Position numbers and translations under genes: made by a program. 64,000 nt of DNA from Parapusillimonas sp013416435 (GTDB lineage Bacteria; Pseudomonadota; Gammaproteobacteria; Burkholderiales; Burkholderiaceae_B), in NCBI RefSeq assembly GCF_052180245.1, contig NZ_CP197474.1:930001-994000 (forward strand), in the 5' to 3' direction. Positions 10,615-18,821 of this stretch are shown piece by piece (within the stretch, counting starts at the first letter, position 1; each line of letters begins with the position of its first letter). A model generated the notes under the pieces. The model did no database searches. It was not told the origin of the DNA and saw only the letters and a list, made by a program, of their open reading frames with translations.

Positions 10615-11871
10615 TCAACGTTCAGCGAAAGGCCGAGGATCGATGGGCGCGCGGTCGCCTTGCAGCTGGGCGCCCAACAGGGCCGCGCTGCCGCATGCCA
10701 GGGTAAAGCCCAGCGCTCCGTGCCCGATGTTCAGCCACAGATTATCAGCGGCCTTGCTGCGTCCGATGATGGGCTTGCTGTCGGGCGTGGCGGGGCGTTC
10801 GCCCGACCAGCCGACCGCCTCGTCCACGGCCAGTCCTGGAAAAGTTTCCTTGACCTGGTTTTTCAGCTGGCCGATGCGCTGCGGGTTCGCGGCCCCGGGG
10901 TCGCCGCCTATGTCCACCATGGCGGCAATGCGCAATACCGGACCGATCGGCGCGTAGACGATGCGTCTTTCATAGTCGGTGACGCTGATTTCAGGCGCTG
11001 CGGCTTCAGTGCCCTGTGTCCGGGGAACACTGAGGCTGTAGCCCTTGAGTCCATAGATCATGGCGTTGCCGCCCTGTTGCCGCAGCAGCTTGCGCGCTCC
11101 GAGGCCATTGGCGAGGATGAATTGGTCTGCCTCGATTTGCCCGCCGTCGGCGAGTTCCGCGGCAACGATCCGGCCTTCGCGCTGCACCAGGCGACTGACC
11201 TGCGCATGGTTGCGTATCGTCACTTGCGGATGCTTGGCCAGGGCATCGTACAGCGCTTTGGTGAACAGATAGCAGTCGCCCACTTCTTCGCCGGGCGTAT
11301 AAATGCAGCCGGCCAGCGAGGTGTCCAGGCCCGCCAGCGAAGGCTCCAGGTCGATGGATTCCGCCCGGCTCAGGACTTTTTGCTGCGCGCCATGCGCCGC
11401 CTGGTATTCGACCAGCTTGCGTGCCTTTTCCAGGAGTTCGGGGCTGCGGTAGGCAATCAGCTTGCCGTTCGACCGGTGATGGAACTCAAGGGGCGTTTCG
11501 TCCATCCAGCGATGCAGGGTGTCGCGACTGAGATAGGACAGGGTCAGCATGGCAGCAGTGGTCCGCTTGGCGGTCGTGCCGTCGCAATTGCGCAGGAAAC
11601 GCAAGCACCAGCGCCACTGGTGTACGTCCATGCGAGGGCGGAAGCGCAACGGAGACCGGCGATCCAGCAACCACTTCGGCAGGCTGGGGAGCACGCTCGG
11701 GTCCGCCAGTGGCGCGACATAGCTGTAGCTGAGCTGGCCGCCGTTGGCATAGCTGGTGCCCAGGCCCGGGCCGTCGCCCGCTTCCAGCAGGGTGACTTTG
11801 ATGCCCTGACGGGCGAGTTGCCAGGCGGTGGTGGTGCCGATTACCCCGGCGCCCACAATACATACGTGCAT
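10615..11871 (-). CDS. dadA: FAD-dependent D-amino-acid dehydrogenase (DadA family)
   Basis: A 418-residue flavoprotein. The dinucleotide-binding motif is at the very N-terminus (MHVCIVGAGVIGTTTAWQLA), which fixes the start at 11871; the longer frame upstream overlaps the regulator and is not real. DAO-family features include the LLEAGDGPGLGTSYANGGQ loop and the C-terminal WSGERPATPDSKPIIGR and GHGALGFTLACGSA motifs that bind FAD. DadA oxidises D-alanine and other D-amino acids to 2-oxo acids, passing electrons to the respiratory chain. No alanine racemase partner is next to it; a LysR regulator lies upstream on the same strand. Confidence 0.85.
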   Translation of the reverse strand: MHVCIVGAGVIGTTTAWQLARQGIKVTLLEAGDGPGLGTSYANGGQLSYSYVAPLADPSVLPSLPKWLLDRRSPLRFRPRMDVHQWRWCLRFLRNCDGTTAKRTTAAMLTLSYLSRDTLHRWMDETPLEFHHRSNGKLIAYRSPELLEKARKLVEYQAAHGAQQKVLSRAESIDLEPSLAGLDTSLAGCIYTPGEEVGDCYLFTKALYDALAKHPQVTIRNHAQVSRLVQREGRIVAAELADGGQIEADQFILANGLGARKLLRQQGGNAMIYGLKGYSLSVPRTQGTEAAAPEISVTDYERRIVYAPIGPVLRIAAMVDIGGDPGAANPQRIGQLKNQVKETFPGLAVDEAVGWSGERPATPDSKPIIGRSKAADNLWLNIGHGALGFTLACGSAALLGAQLQGDRAPIDPRPFAER

Positions 11872-11995
11872 GGTTGCATGGACCGAAAACGTGGATGACG
11901 ATTGATTCTCACACGGGCGGCCGGGAAGGCGCCAATAGCTCTTTGCACGGCACCCATGCCATTTGGCTATGGCTTTGCGCTTGGCCTGACGGCGC

Positions 11996-12901
11996 CTAGC
12001 CGACGTAAGGCTGTGCGGAGAGCGTCCGGCATAAACGGCGTAATTGATCAATGAACATGAGATCGATCTCCCGCTGGGGCACCGATGAATGGGTAATGAC
12101 GTTGATGGGGACGGGAATGGCCGGGTCCAGGGGACGCAGTATGTTGCCGGGACGCAGCATTGCGCGTGCCGTGATGGCGTCGACGACGGTGTCGCCGCAG
12201 CCCGCCTGGGCAAGCGCGCAGGCGACGTAATGGGTTTGCACCTGTATGTTGGGCCGCATGCTGAGATTCGCGCTGCTGAGCGCATCGTCCAGCAAGGCGC
12301 CGGCGCGGTCATGCATGTCCAGCATGATGAGCTGTCGCGTCGCAAGTTCCGCCAGATCGATGGCACGTCCGGCGAGCTCGGCGTCTTCGCTGGCGCTCAG
12401 GTAGACCAGTTCCGTCTGGCCCACGGTTGTTTTATCTATACCGGGATGGTCGGCGGCATCGAAGGTGATTGCAAGGTCGAGTTCCCGCACGTGCAGCCGT
12501 TCTACCAGCTCGGAGCTGTGGTAGGTATGGACGTCGAAGACGACGCCGGGCTGTTTTTCGCGGCTGTTGCGTATGGCCTGCGGCAGCAACCCCAGTCCGA
12601 TGGCGGGCGCGCATCCGACACGCAGGTGGCCTTGCGGATGGCGCTTGATGTTCTCGGCCAATCGGCGCACCGAGGCCATGTCCTGGTTAAGCCGGGCGAT
12701 GTGCGGCGTCAGTGTGTCCAGCTCCGGTGTCGCGTGCAGCCTGCCTTTGATGCGCCGGAACAAGGAGAATCCGAGCTGGGCTTCGGCATGCGCCAGGATC
12801 TTGCTGGCGGCCGGCTGCGAAATATGTAGCAGATTCGCAGCCTGGGTCAGCGACCCCGTCCGCAGGACGGCATTGATGAGCTCGATATGACGTAGCCGCA
12901 C
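11996..12901 (-). CDS. LysR-family transcriptional regulator
   Basis: A 301-residue regulator. The helix-turn-helix is clear at residues 1-60 (LRHIELINAVLRTGSLTQAANLLHISQPAASKIL), followed by a linker helix and an effector-binding domain of normal length. The N-terminus resembles the NocR/OccR-type subgroup often linked to opine and amino-acid use, in keeping with the D-amino-acid dehydrogenase 125 bases downstream on the same strand, its likely target or operon partner. The target assignment is from position only. Confidence 0.88.
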   Translation of the reverse strand: MRLRHIELINAVLRTGSLTQAANLLHISQPAASKILAHAEAQLGFSLFRRIKGRLHATPELDTLTPHIARLNQDMASVRRLAENIKRHPQGHLRVGCAPAIGLGLLPQAIRNSREKQPGVVFDVHTYHSSELVERLHVRELDLAITFDAADHPGIDKTTVGQTELVYLSASEDAELAGRAIDLAELATRQLIMLDMHDRAGALLDDALSSANLSMRPNIQVQTHYVACALAQAGCGDTVVDAITARAMLRPGNILRPLDPAIPVPINVITHSSVPQREIDLMFIDQLRRLCRTLSAQPYVG

Positions 12902-12929
12902 GTTATTTTCCGTTTAGGTTGGCCTGAAG

Positions 12930-13061
12930 GGGGTCCGACCCCATGCGGGGTCGGACCCCGACCTCTTGCATCGTTTCCGAGGGGGTCAGACCCCATACGG
13001 GGTCTGACCCCAAGGTTTTCACCGCGTCCCCGGGGTCAGACCCCGAATGGGGTCTGACCCC
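12930..13061. repeat. Palindromic repeat cluster, three two-arm copies
   Basis: Copies lie at 12930-12959 (symmetric CCG/CGG variant), 12982-13011 and 13032-13061. They occupy the divergent gap between the LysR gene and the ArsR-type gene, leaving only about 65 bases for the latter's promoter. Confidence 0.95.
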
Positions 13062-13094
13062 TTCATAACATACACATTTTCTCTGCATTTTGTA

Positions 13095-13108
13095 TTAGAA
13101 TATTCTAA
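13095..13108. promoter_or_regulatory. Perfect AT-rich dyad, candidate ArsR/BigR operator
   Basis: TTAGAATATTCTAA is a perfect 14-base palindrome ending 19 bases before the regulator's start codon. AT-rich dyads overlapping the promoter are the usual operators of ArsR-family repressors of the BigR/SqrR type, so autoregulation is likely. No clear Shine-Dalgarno sequence is seen between it and the ATG. Confidence 0.65.
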
Positions 13109-13127
13109 ATTAGATAAGCCTAAATTT

Positions 13128-13439
13128 ATGACTAAAGAACAAAGCGTCAAGGAGTTCATGCAGGAAGGCGCCGGGAAAGCCGCGGCGCTTCTGCGGGCGG
13201 TCGGCAATCAACATCGCCTGTTGGTGTTGTGTCTGTTGATCGAGCATGGCGAACTTACTGTGGGGGCTCTGTTGGAACACATGGATCTGAGCCAATCGGC
13301 GCTGTCTCAGCATCTGGCCAGAATGCGTGGCGAGGGGCTGATCACATACCGGCGCGACGCGCAAACCCTGCATTACCGCATCGCCAATCCCGACGTGGAA
13401 AAGCTGGTCGGCACACTCAAAAGCATTTTCTGTCCTTGA
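13128..13439 (+). CDS. ArsR-family regulator, BigR/SqrR-like persulfide sensor
   Basis: A 103-residue winged-helix repressor. The start at 13128 is preferred over a longer frame that would translate a repeat copy. The recognition region is MDLSQSALSQHLARMRGEGLI. The protein has only two cysteines, Cys35 (LLVLCLLIEHG) and Cys102 (SIFCP at the very end). That spacing matches the redox pair of BigR and SqrR, which form a tetrasulfide link in response to persulfides and then release DNA. Metal-site motifs of arsenic or zinc sensors are absent. It is the first gene of a sulfide/persulfide operon and is probably its repressor. Confidence 0.85.
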   Translation: MTKEQSVKEFMQEGAGKAAALLRAVGNQHRLLVLCLLIEHGELTVGALLEHMDLSQSALSQHLARMRGEGLITYRRDAQTLHYRIANPDVEKLVGTLKSIFCP

Positions 13440-13460
13440 TACCTCGCAGGAGGGCCCATC

Positions 13461-13985
13461 ATGTCCATACGAATCATCACTCCGCAGGCAGCCCATCGGC
13501 TGCTCGACCACGGCGCCTTGCTGATCGATATACGCAGCGCGGGCGAGTATGCGCGGGAGCGCATTGAACAAGCGCGCAACATTCCGATGGAGGACTTGTC
13601 CCGTGCCGGATTGCCCAACGCCTCGGCGCTGATCTTTCTTTGCCGGTCCGGCAACCGGACTCGCATCAGCGCGCAAACGCTGGGCGACCACGCTTCCTGC
13701 GATGCCTATGTGATGGAAGGCGGACTTGATGGGTGGAAAAAAGCCGGTCTGCCCGTCGTTCGCGATCCTGCTCGGCCCATCGAACTTCCCCGCCAGACCC
13801 AGATCGCAGCGGGCAGCCTGGTGCTGACCGGGGTTCTGCTGGGCACATTTGTGTCGCCCTGGTTCTATGCGCTTGCCGGTTTTGTCGGCGCGGGCTTGAT
13901 TTTCGCAGGTGTGTCGGGATTCTGCGGCATGGCGCGTTTATTGATGAAGATGCCATGGAATCGACGATTCATGGACAGCATGTAG
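13461..13985 (+). CDS. Rhodanese domain fused to DUF2892 membrane hairpin (YgaP-like)
   Basis: A 174-residue protein. Residues 1-100 are a single rhodanese domain with the active-site loop CRSGNRT (catalytic Cys61). Residues 112-165 are a DUF2892 module of two hydrophobic segments (AAGSLVLTGVLLGTFVSPWF and ALAGFVGAGLIFAGVSGFCG), anchoring the enzyme in the inner membrane with the rhodanese facing the cytoplasm, as in E. coli YgaP. It would move sulfane sulfur from persulfides to thiols. It starts 21 bases after the regulator with AGGAGGG upstream. Confidence 0.9.
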   Translation: MSIRIITPQAAHRLLDHGALLIDIRSAGEYARERIEQARNIPMEDLSRAGLPNASALIFLCRSGNRTRISAQTLGDHASCDAYVMEGGLDGWKKAGLPVVRDPARPIELPRQTQIAAGSLVLTGVLLGTFVSPWFYALAGFVGAGLIFAGVSGFCGMARLLMKMPWNRRFMDSM

Positions 13986-14021
13986 AAAGACACAGGGCCT
14001 TTTATTCATACGGAGAAAATC

Positions 14022-14096
14022 ATGAAGCTCAGCATCAATGTCGGAAGCGTCGACCGCGCCTTGCGCATCGTGCTCGAGTCGCGGAAACAGCGATAG
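14022..14096 (+). pseudogene. Fossil of a DUF2892 membrane-protein gene (24-codon stub)
   Basis: A good ribosome site (CGGAGAAAA) precedes an ATG that starts MKLSINVGSVDRALRIVLES, the typical opening of stand-alone DUF2892 proteins (NVGxxDRxLRIVxG). The frame then ends after 24 codons at a TAG, with none of the two membrane helices that should follow. About 40 codons have been lost by deletion. The position, between rhodanese and flavoprotein, is where such genes sit in related sulfur operons. A short translated leader is possible but less likely. Confidence 0.6.
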
Positions 14097-14139
14097 GGAC
14101 GCGGGGACATGCCAAACCGGCAAAGGGAGGAGGCATTCA

Positions 14140-15435
14140 ATGGATCGAAGATATTTTCTTAAAGCAGGCTCGCTACTGGCGGCGCTGGGTGCCTCCGGGC
14201 TGACCGGGGCGGCAACGCAAGCGCAAGGCAAGGGCGTCCGTATCGTCATCGCGGGGGCTGGCGCGGCCGGCCTGAGCTTGGCGGCGCGTCTGGCGCGGCA
14301 AGTGGACAATGCCAGCATCATCGTCGTGGACGCCAAGAAAGAGCATCATTTCCAGCCGGGCCTGACATTGGTCGGAGCCGGCATCTGGACTCCGTCCCAT
14401 ATCACCGACAGCAATGCCCGCTATATGCCTCGCTCGGTCAGGTGGGTGCAGGAAGCCGTGGCGGAGTTCGATCCGGACGGCAACCAGGTGGTTACCGCAA
14501 GCGGCCAGAGACTTCCTTATGACTTCCTGTTCGTGGCGACGGGGCTGAAGCTGGACTATGCCGCGATAGACGGCATGAATCCCGATCTGATCGGCCGGAA
14601 CGGTATTGCCAGCATCTATGCCGGTCCCCAGGCGGCCCAAGCGTCCGCCGGCGCCATCGATCAGTTCATCGAGAAGGGCGGCGTCGGCTTGTTCATGCGT
14701 CCGGCCACTGAAATGAAGTGCGCCGGGGCGCCGCTCAAGATCACTTTTCTGGTCGATGACAAGGCGCGTATCAAGGGCAGGCGTGACGCCGTGCAACTGG
14801 TCTACAACGCACACAACGATGCGGTGTTTTCAGTCGTTCCGGTCAACGAAAAAGTGCGCACGCTTTTTTCCGAACGCGATATAGGGGTGAACTACGGACA
14901 TGTGCTGCGATCGATCGACCCCGGGGCTCGCAAGGCCGTTTTCACGACGGGTAAGGGCGAGGCCACGCTGGATTACGATTTTCTTCACGTGGTGCCACCC
15001 ATGCGCGCGCCCGACGCGGTCCGCAACAGCCCGCTGCCATGGCAAGTGGGTGCCTTGGCGGCGGATGGCTGGGTGGAGGCCGACAAGGCGACGCTCAGGC
15101 ATCCGCGCTACCCTAACGTGTTCTCGGTCGGCGATGTCGCCGGCGTACCCCGAGGCAAGACGGCCGCCAGCGTGAAATGGCAGGTGCCCGTGGTCGTGGA
15201 CAACCTCATGGCGGAGCTGAACGGCAAAGAGCCTCGCGCGGTCTACAACGGCTACACCTCTTGTCCCATGGTGACCCGTTACGGCAAAGCCATGCTCATT
15301 GAATTCGATTACGACGGCAAGCTCGTGCAGTCCTTTCCTTTCATCGACCCGCTCGAAGAGCTCTGGATTTCGTGGCTGATCGACGAGAAAGGCCTGATAG
15401 GCGCATATCGCGCCATGCTGCGCGGCCGCGCCTGA
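14140..15435 (+). CDS. Tat-exported sulfide:quinone oxidoreductase-like flavoprotein
   Basis: A 431-residue FAD protein. The start at 14140 follows a strong GGGAGGAGG site. Residues 1-28 are a twin-arginine signal (DRRYFLKAGSLLAALGASG), so it is exported folded. The FAD fold follows (VRIVIAGAGAAGLSLAARLA, then FVATGLKLDY, then VFSVGDVAG). Two cysteines match the redox pair of this family: Cys194 in MKCAGAP and Cys375 in GYTSCP. The likely reaction is oxidation of sulfide to sulfane sulfur or polysulfide with electrons to quinone. A flavocytochrome c sulfide dehydrogenase flavin subunit is the main alternative, but no cytochrome partner is adjacent. Confidence 0.85.
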   Translation: MDRRYFLKAGSLLAALGASGLTGAATQAQGKGVRIVIAGAGAAGLSLAARLARQVDNASIIVVDAKKEHHFQPGLTLVGAGIWTPSHITDSNARYMPRSVRWVQEAVAEFDPDGNQVVTASGQRLPYDFLFVATGLKLDYAAIDGMNPDLIGRNGIASIYAGPQAAQASAGAIDQFIEKGGVGLFMRPATEMKCAGAPLKITFLVDDKARIKGRRDAVQLVYNAHNDAVFSVVPVNEKVRTLFSERDIGVNYGHVLRSIDPGARKAVFTTGKGEATLDYDFLHVVPPMRAPDAVRNSPLPWQVGALAADGWVEADKATLRHPRYPNVFSVGDVAGVPRGKTAASVKWQVPVVVDNLMAELNGKEPRAVYNGYTSCPMVTRYGKAMLIEFDYDGKLVQSFPFIDPLEELWISWLIDEKGLIGAYRAMLRGRA

Positions 15436-15449
15436 CCGAAGGAGGCACC

Positions 15450-15824
15450 ATGAACGATTTCAATCCGATTTCCCTCTGGTTCATTGCATGGGAAACGCTT
15501 TCCGCCTGGTTCTGGCCGGTCATCATTCTGGCGGTGTTGCTGCTGACCGGTGTCGCCTTGGGGTTCCGCACGCTGCGCCGCCATGGAAGGTCGGCCGGCA
15601 TGCCTCTCGCGTTTTCCATGCTCGCGGCCCTGGCCGTGACGTTCCTGGGCGCATGGGCGATGCCTTACTTGACCCATGCCTCGCCGTCTTCGTTGAGCTC
15701 GATGCTCGACTGGCTGACGGCATTCGTCCTGGCCCTGGCGTTGGGCATGGTGGTATTCGCCCTGGTGTTCTCGTTGCTCGCGCACCGCAGCGTGCGCAGG
15801 GGTCAGACCCTGAACAGGGTCTGA
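15450..15824 (+). CDS. Small inner-membrane protein of the sulfide operon (possibly DUF5368)
   Basis: A 124-residue protein with three hydrophobic segments (WFWPVIILAVLLLTGVALGF, PLAFSMLAALAVTFLGAWAM, and AFVLALALGMVVFALVFSLLA). The start at 15450 follows GGAGGCACC, 14 bases after the flavoprotein stop, so it is in the same operon. It may be the membrane partner or quinone-site companion of the exported flavoprotein; membrane proteins of similar size sit next to such genes in other proteobacteria, but the family name is from memory and uncertain. The last residues (RGQTLNRV) and the TGA stop come from a palindromic repeat copy. Confidence 0.7.
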   Translation: MNDFNPISLWFIAWETLSAWFWPVIILAVLLLTGVALGFRTLRRHGRSAGMPLAFSMLAALAVTFLGAWAMPYLTHASPSSLSSMLDWLTAFVLALALGMVVFALVFSLLAHRSVRRGQTLNRV

Positions 15825-15937
15825 CCCCCCCGCGGTCGGCAGCATCATGGGGTCAGACCCCGTACGGGGTCTGACCCCTCGACCCCTTGGCACGACCGAT
15901 TGCTTTTGGGGTCAGACCCCGCATGGGGTCTGACCCC
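15799..15937. repeat. Palindromic repeat cluster, three two-arm copies
   Basis: Copies lie at 15799-15828 (arms shortened symmetrically around centre TGAACA), 15849-15878 and 15908-15937. The first ends the membrane-protein gene; the last base of the third is the final base of the ycgR stop codon on the other strand. The cluster fills the whole convergent gap. Confidence 0.95.
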
Positions 15938-16743
15938 TACTCCAAACCGCGTCGCTTTGCGATCAGCTTGCGTTCCAGCACGTTGATGTAGCGCTGGATG
16001 TCTTGTTGTGCGCCGCGGTCCGGGTCGACAAAGGCACAGCCGATGAGAACACGCTCTTTTCCGTTTGACTGGGTCTCGGCGCGTGACTGGACCACTTCCA
16101 GGTCGACGGTAATGGAGCCGACGTCGGGCAGGCTTATGCGGCAGTTGGAATATATCGTGCCTTTCTTGTGCGGAAGATTCGTGGCGTAGCTTAGGATGCT
16201 GAGCCCGCCGGCGCTGATGTCCTTCAGTTCCACCGTGACGTCTTTTTTAGTATCCCAACTGATGTCGCGGACGTCGAGCGTGAGTTCGGTATCCTGTCCG
16301 GCACTTTCTTTAGGGATGGTGCACTTTGCCGGGTTGCTGGCGGGAATGTCGATGCGATAGTGCTCGCGGCGCTGAATGCGGGTCAGGCGTTCAGGGAAAG
16401 CCATGCGCAGGGCGGGGGCGTCCTCGTACATGCAGTCGCTGACCTTGTCAGCGAAGAAGCGGATCAGCACGCGGTCCAGATTGGTTTCGAGCTTCACCTC
16501 TTCGTCGCCGGCGATGAGACGCCGGTTGATGCTTTCGTTGCGAGTGGCGTCGATGACGACAGCCTCGTCTTCCACCTGCAGGATGGTGGTGACGATGCCC
16601 ACAGTGGAGCCTGTGATCTGCATCCGAAGCAAAGCCTTGTTGCGTTCGATGGCGCGCAGGATGGATCGAATTTCTAGCCTTGACGAGACCTGGAAGCGCT
16701 CATCGTCAAGTTCATCATGGAACGGCTTGCTAAGGTTGGACAT
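15937..16743 (-). CDS. ycgR: Flagellar brake protein YcgR (PilZ domain, c-di-GMP receptor)
   Basis: A 268-residue protein with the YcgR N-terminal domain (about 15-125) and a C-terminal PilZ domain. The c-di-GMP-binding arginines are in TRIQRREHYRID, at the domain boundary, and the second motif is DISAGGLSIL (the DxSxxG type). When loaded with c-di-GMP it slows the flagellar motor. The start was set at 16743 (MSNLSKPFHDE); an in-frame TTG four codons upstream is an alternative. No flagellar genes are in the window. The previous gene on this strand ends 62 bases upstream. Confidence 0.9.
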   Translation of the reverse strand: MSNLSKPFHDELDDERFQVSSRLEIRSILRAIERNKALLRMQITGSTVGIVTTILQVEDEAVVIDATRNESINRRLIAGDEEVKLETNLDRVLIRFFADKVSDCMYEDAPALRMAFPERLTRIQRREHYRIDIPASNPAKCTIPKESAGQDTELTLDVRDISWDTKKDVTVELKDISAGGLSILSYATNLPHKKGTIYSNCRISLPDVGSITVDLEVVQSRAETQSNGKERVLIGCAFVDPDRGAQQDIQRYINVLERKLIAKRRGLE

Positions 16744-16805
16744 GTTCTGTAACAAAATGACTGAAGTAAAAGCTTGGTAAGTCTACTCTGTTTGCCGTTT
16801 CTTTT

Positions 16806-17822
16806 CTATGACAGCCCGGATGAGTCGCTCAGGCCGAAGAAGTCCGCCGCATTGCCGTGATTGATCCGCCGCTTGTCGTCTTCGGAAAGCCATGGGTTCT
16901 CGTTCACCAGCTTGCCTATCGATTGCTCACCCAGGGGAAACGGGTAGTCGGAGCCGAGCATGATGCGGTCGCTGCCCATGACTTCTGCAAGCAGGCGCAA
17001 TGCGCCTTGATCGAATACCGCGCTGTCCACATAGAAGCGCTTGACATAGCTGGAGGGAAGGTTCGGACAGTCCTGTCTGACGATGTCGCGGCAGCGCCAG
17101 GCATTGTCGACACGGCCCAGCAGGAAGGCAAAGCTGCCCCCGCCATGGGCGAAGCATAGTTTCAGGGATGGTGGAATGCGCTCGAAGGCGCCCGAAAGAA
17201 TGAGCGACAAGATACCCAGCTGCGTCTCGGCGGGCATGGCGACGAGCCAGGGCAGCATCCATTTCTTCATGCGGCCGTCGGTCATCATGTCCCAGGGGTG
17301 AGCCAGGATGGGTATGCCTTCGTGCGCGCAGTGGGTCAGGAATTGAACCAGGTGCTCGTCGTCCAGGTCCCTGGGACCGAGATGATTGCCGATCTGTATG
17401 CCGACGTGCCCGTTGTCGCGCGCCCGTGTGGCTTCCCGACAGGCCAGGTCCAGATCCTGCAGCGGAACCTGGGCAAGCGCCTTGAGCCGGTTCGGATTCG
17501 CCGCGCAATGTTCGAGGGCCAGGTCGTTCATGCGCCGGGCCCAGGGCGCTGCGCGTTCGGCGGGAAATTCGTAGCCGAACATGATGGGCGTTGCAGAAAT
17601 GATCTGGACGTCCACGCCATGCTTGTCCATTTCCTGAAGACGCATGCCGGAATCCCATAGTGCGCGGTAGACTGGACGGAAAGGCTGGCTGCCTTTCATG
17701 ATCTGCCCCGTTTCGCCATCTTCGTCGATGGCCAGCCAGGGCGCCTGGTCAGGGTCCAGGCCGGCGGCCTCCTGCCGCGAAATAGGGGGCAGGAAATGAG
17801 CATGCATGTCGATCTTTCTCAT
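16806..17822 (-). CDS. nbaD: 2-amino-3-carboxymuconate-6-semialdehyde decarboxylase (ACMSD)
   Basis: A 338-residue amidohydrolase-2 family enzyme that decarboxylates the ring-opened product of 3-hydroxyanthranilate. Zinc ligands can be followed: DMHAHF (His7 and His9), a central AHPWDMM, then CFAHGGGSF, and the late aspartate in MLGSDYPFPLGE. The start at 17822 has AAGGTGG upstream and follows the dioxygenase stop by one base; an upstream extension in frame is not needed. It is the last gene of the 3-hydroxyanthranilate cluster. Other names in use are acmsD and amnD-like. Confidence 0.92.
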   Translation of the reverse strand: MRKIDMHAHFLPPISRQEAAGLDPDQAPWLAIDEDGETGQIMKGSQPFRPVYRALWDSGMRLQEMDKHGVDVQIISATPIMFGYEFPAERAAPWARRMNDLALEHCAANPNRLKALAQVPLQDLDLACREATRARDNGHVGIQIGNHLGPRDLDDEHLVQFLTHCAHEGIPILAHPWDMMTDGRMKKWMLPWLVAMPAETQLGILSLILSGAFERIPPSLKLCFAHGGGSFAFLLGRVDNAWRCRDIVRQDCPNLPSSYVKRFYVDSAVFDQGALRLLAEVMGSDRIMLGSDYPFPLGEQSIGKLVNENPWLSEDDKRRINHGNAADFFGLSDSSGLS

Positions 17823-17823
17823 A

Positions 17824-18357
17824 TCAGGCCACCTTCCCTGGATGCCGCGTGCCGCAGTGCGGACAACGCCGTTTTTCTTCGGATTCGTAGAATGCATTGA
17901 ACAGTATGGGCAAGTCTTTTACGATGCTCTGCAGTTGGGTCTCGACGCGGTAGACAAGCCCGCCGCAGCCGCCGTCCGCCTCGCAATACCATTCGAAGCC
18001 GTCCTTCAGGCCTTCCGGGCGCTGGCGTTCTATGACCAGGCAGACGCTGCCCGCCTCGGGCCTTTGGGGCGAGTGGCGGACATGGGGTGGCAACAGGAAA
18101 ACATCGCCTTCCTTGAGGTCGACGCGTTCGCGTTTGCCGTCCACCCAGAGGTTCAGGTAGGCATTGCCCTTCATTTGATGGAAAAACTCTTCCAGCGGAT
18201 CGTCGTGGTAGTCGGTGCGCTGGTTGGGGCCGCCGACTACGGTGACGATGAAATCGCTGTCCTGCCAGACTTGTTGATTGCCGACCGGGGGCTTGAGGCG
18301 ATCGGCGTGGTCGTCGATCCAGCGCTGGAAATTGAAGGGCTTCCCGTAAGTGAGCAT
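17824..18357 (-). CDS. nbaC: 3-hydroxyanthranilate 3,4-dioxygenase
   Basis: A 177-residue cupin dioxygenase that opens the ring of 3-hydroxyanthranilate. The iron ligands fall at the canonical positions His51, Glu57 and His95, and the substrate-binding Arg47, Arg99 and Glu110 are all present. The C-terminal rubredoxin-like metal site of bacterial enzymes is partly visible as RCPHCGTRHPG, with an upstream cysteine pair near ADGGCGG. It would feed the ACMS decarboxylase encoded immediately downstream. Also known as haaO or kynurenine-pathway 3-HAO. Confidence 0.95.
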   Translation of the reverse strand: MLTYGKPFNFQRWIDDHADRLKPPVGNQQVWQDSDFIVTVVGGPNQRTDYHDDPLEEFFHQMKGNAYLNLWVDGKRERVDLKEGDVFLLPPHVRHSPQRPEAGSVCLVIERQRPEGLKDGFEWYCEADGGCGGLVYRVETQLQSIVKDLPILFNAFYESEEKRRCPHCGTRHPGKVA

Positions 18358-18383
18358 GGGGTTCTCCGTGGCGTTGCCAGGCC

Positions 18384-18815
18384 CTAGGGCCTGGGCGGAA
18401 AGTAGGCGACGGCCTTGATTTCGATCAGCAGGTGGGGATGGGGCAACTGGTGCACTGCGACCGTGGTGCGCGTGGGCCCCTCTTCAGAGAAGAACTCGGC
18501 ATAAACTTCGTTGTAGCCACCGAAATCATTCATGCTGACCAGAAAGGCGGAAATTTCGACCAGGTGTTCCAGGCCGGCGCCTTCGCTGGCAAGGATGTCG
18601 CGTATGTTTTCAATGACGGCTCGTGTCTGTGTGCGAATGTCGAGCGTGGCGGTGCCCATGGCATCGACCTCGGCGCCGGCAATGGTGTTGTCGGGCAAGC
18701 GCGAGCTGGTTCCCGATATGTAAAGGAAGTCGCCCGCACGCTTGATATGCGGGAAACGCCCGCGCGGCTTGGCTTTGCCGCTTACGGTGCGGGCCTGGGT
18801 GGGAAGATTATTCAT
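18384..18815 (-). CDS. nbaF: 2-aminomuconate deaminase (RidA/YjgF family)
   Basis: A 143-residue RidA-fold protein. The family core is seen in FLYISGTSSRLPDN, TRAVIENIRDILASEGAGLEHLVEISAFL and the TVAVHQLPHPHLLIEIKAVAYF ending, including the conserved Glu of the active cleft. In the 2-nitrobenzoate and tryptophan routes this enzyme deaminates 2-aminomuconate to 4-oxalocrotonate. Membership of the catabolic subgroup rather than the housekeeping RidA is inferred from its place between the semialdehyde dehydrogenase (6 bases upstream) and the dioxygenase (26 bases downstream). Confidence 0.9.
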   Translation of the reverse strand: MNNLPTQARTVSGKAKPRGRFPHIKRAGDFLYISGTSSRLPDNTIAGAEVDAMGTATLDIRTQTRAVIENIRDILASEGAGLEHLVEISAFLVSMNDFGGYNEVYAEFFSEEGPTRTTVAVHQLPHPHLLIEIKAVAYFPPRP

Positions 18816-18821
18816 TGGAAC

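Noticed and set aside
11872..12366. N-terminal extension of the D-amino-acid dehydrogenase
   Set aside because: The FAD motif begins at 11871 with its own Met, and the extension is a frame shadow of the LysR gene.
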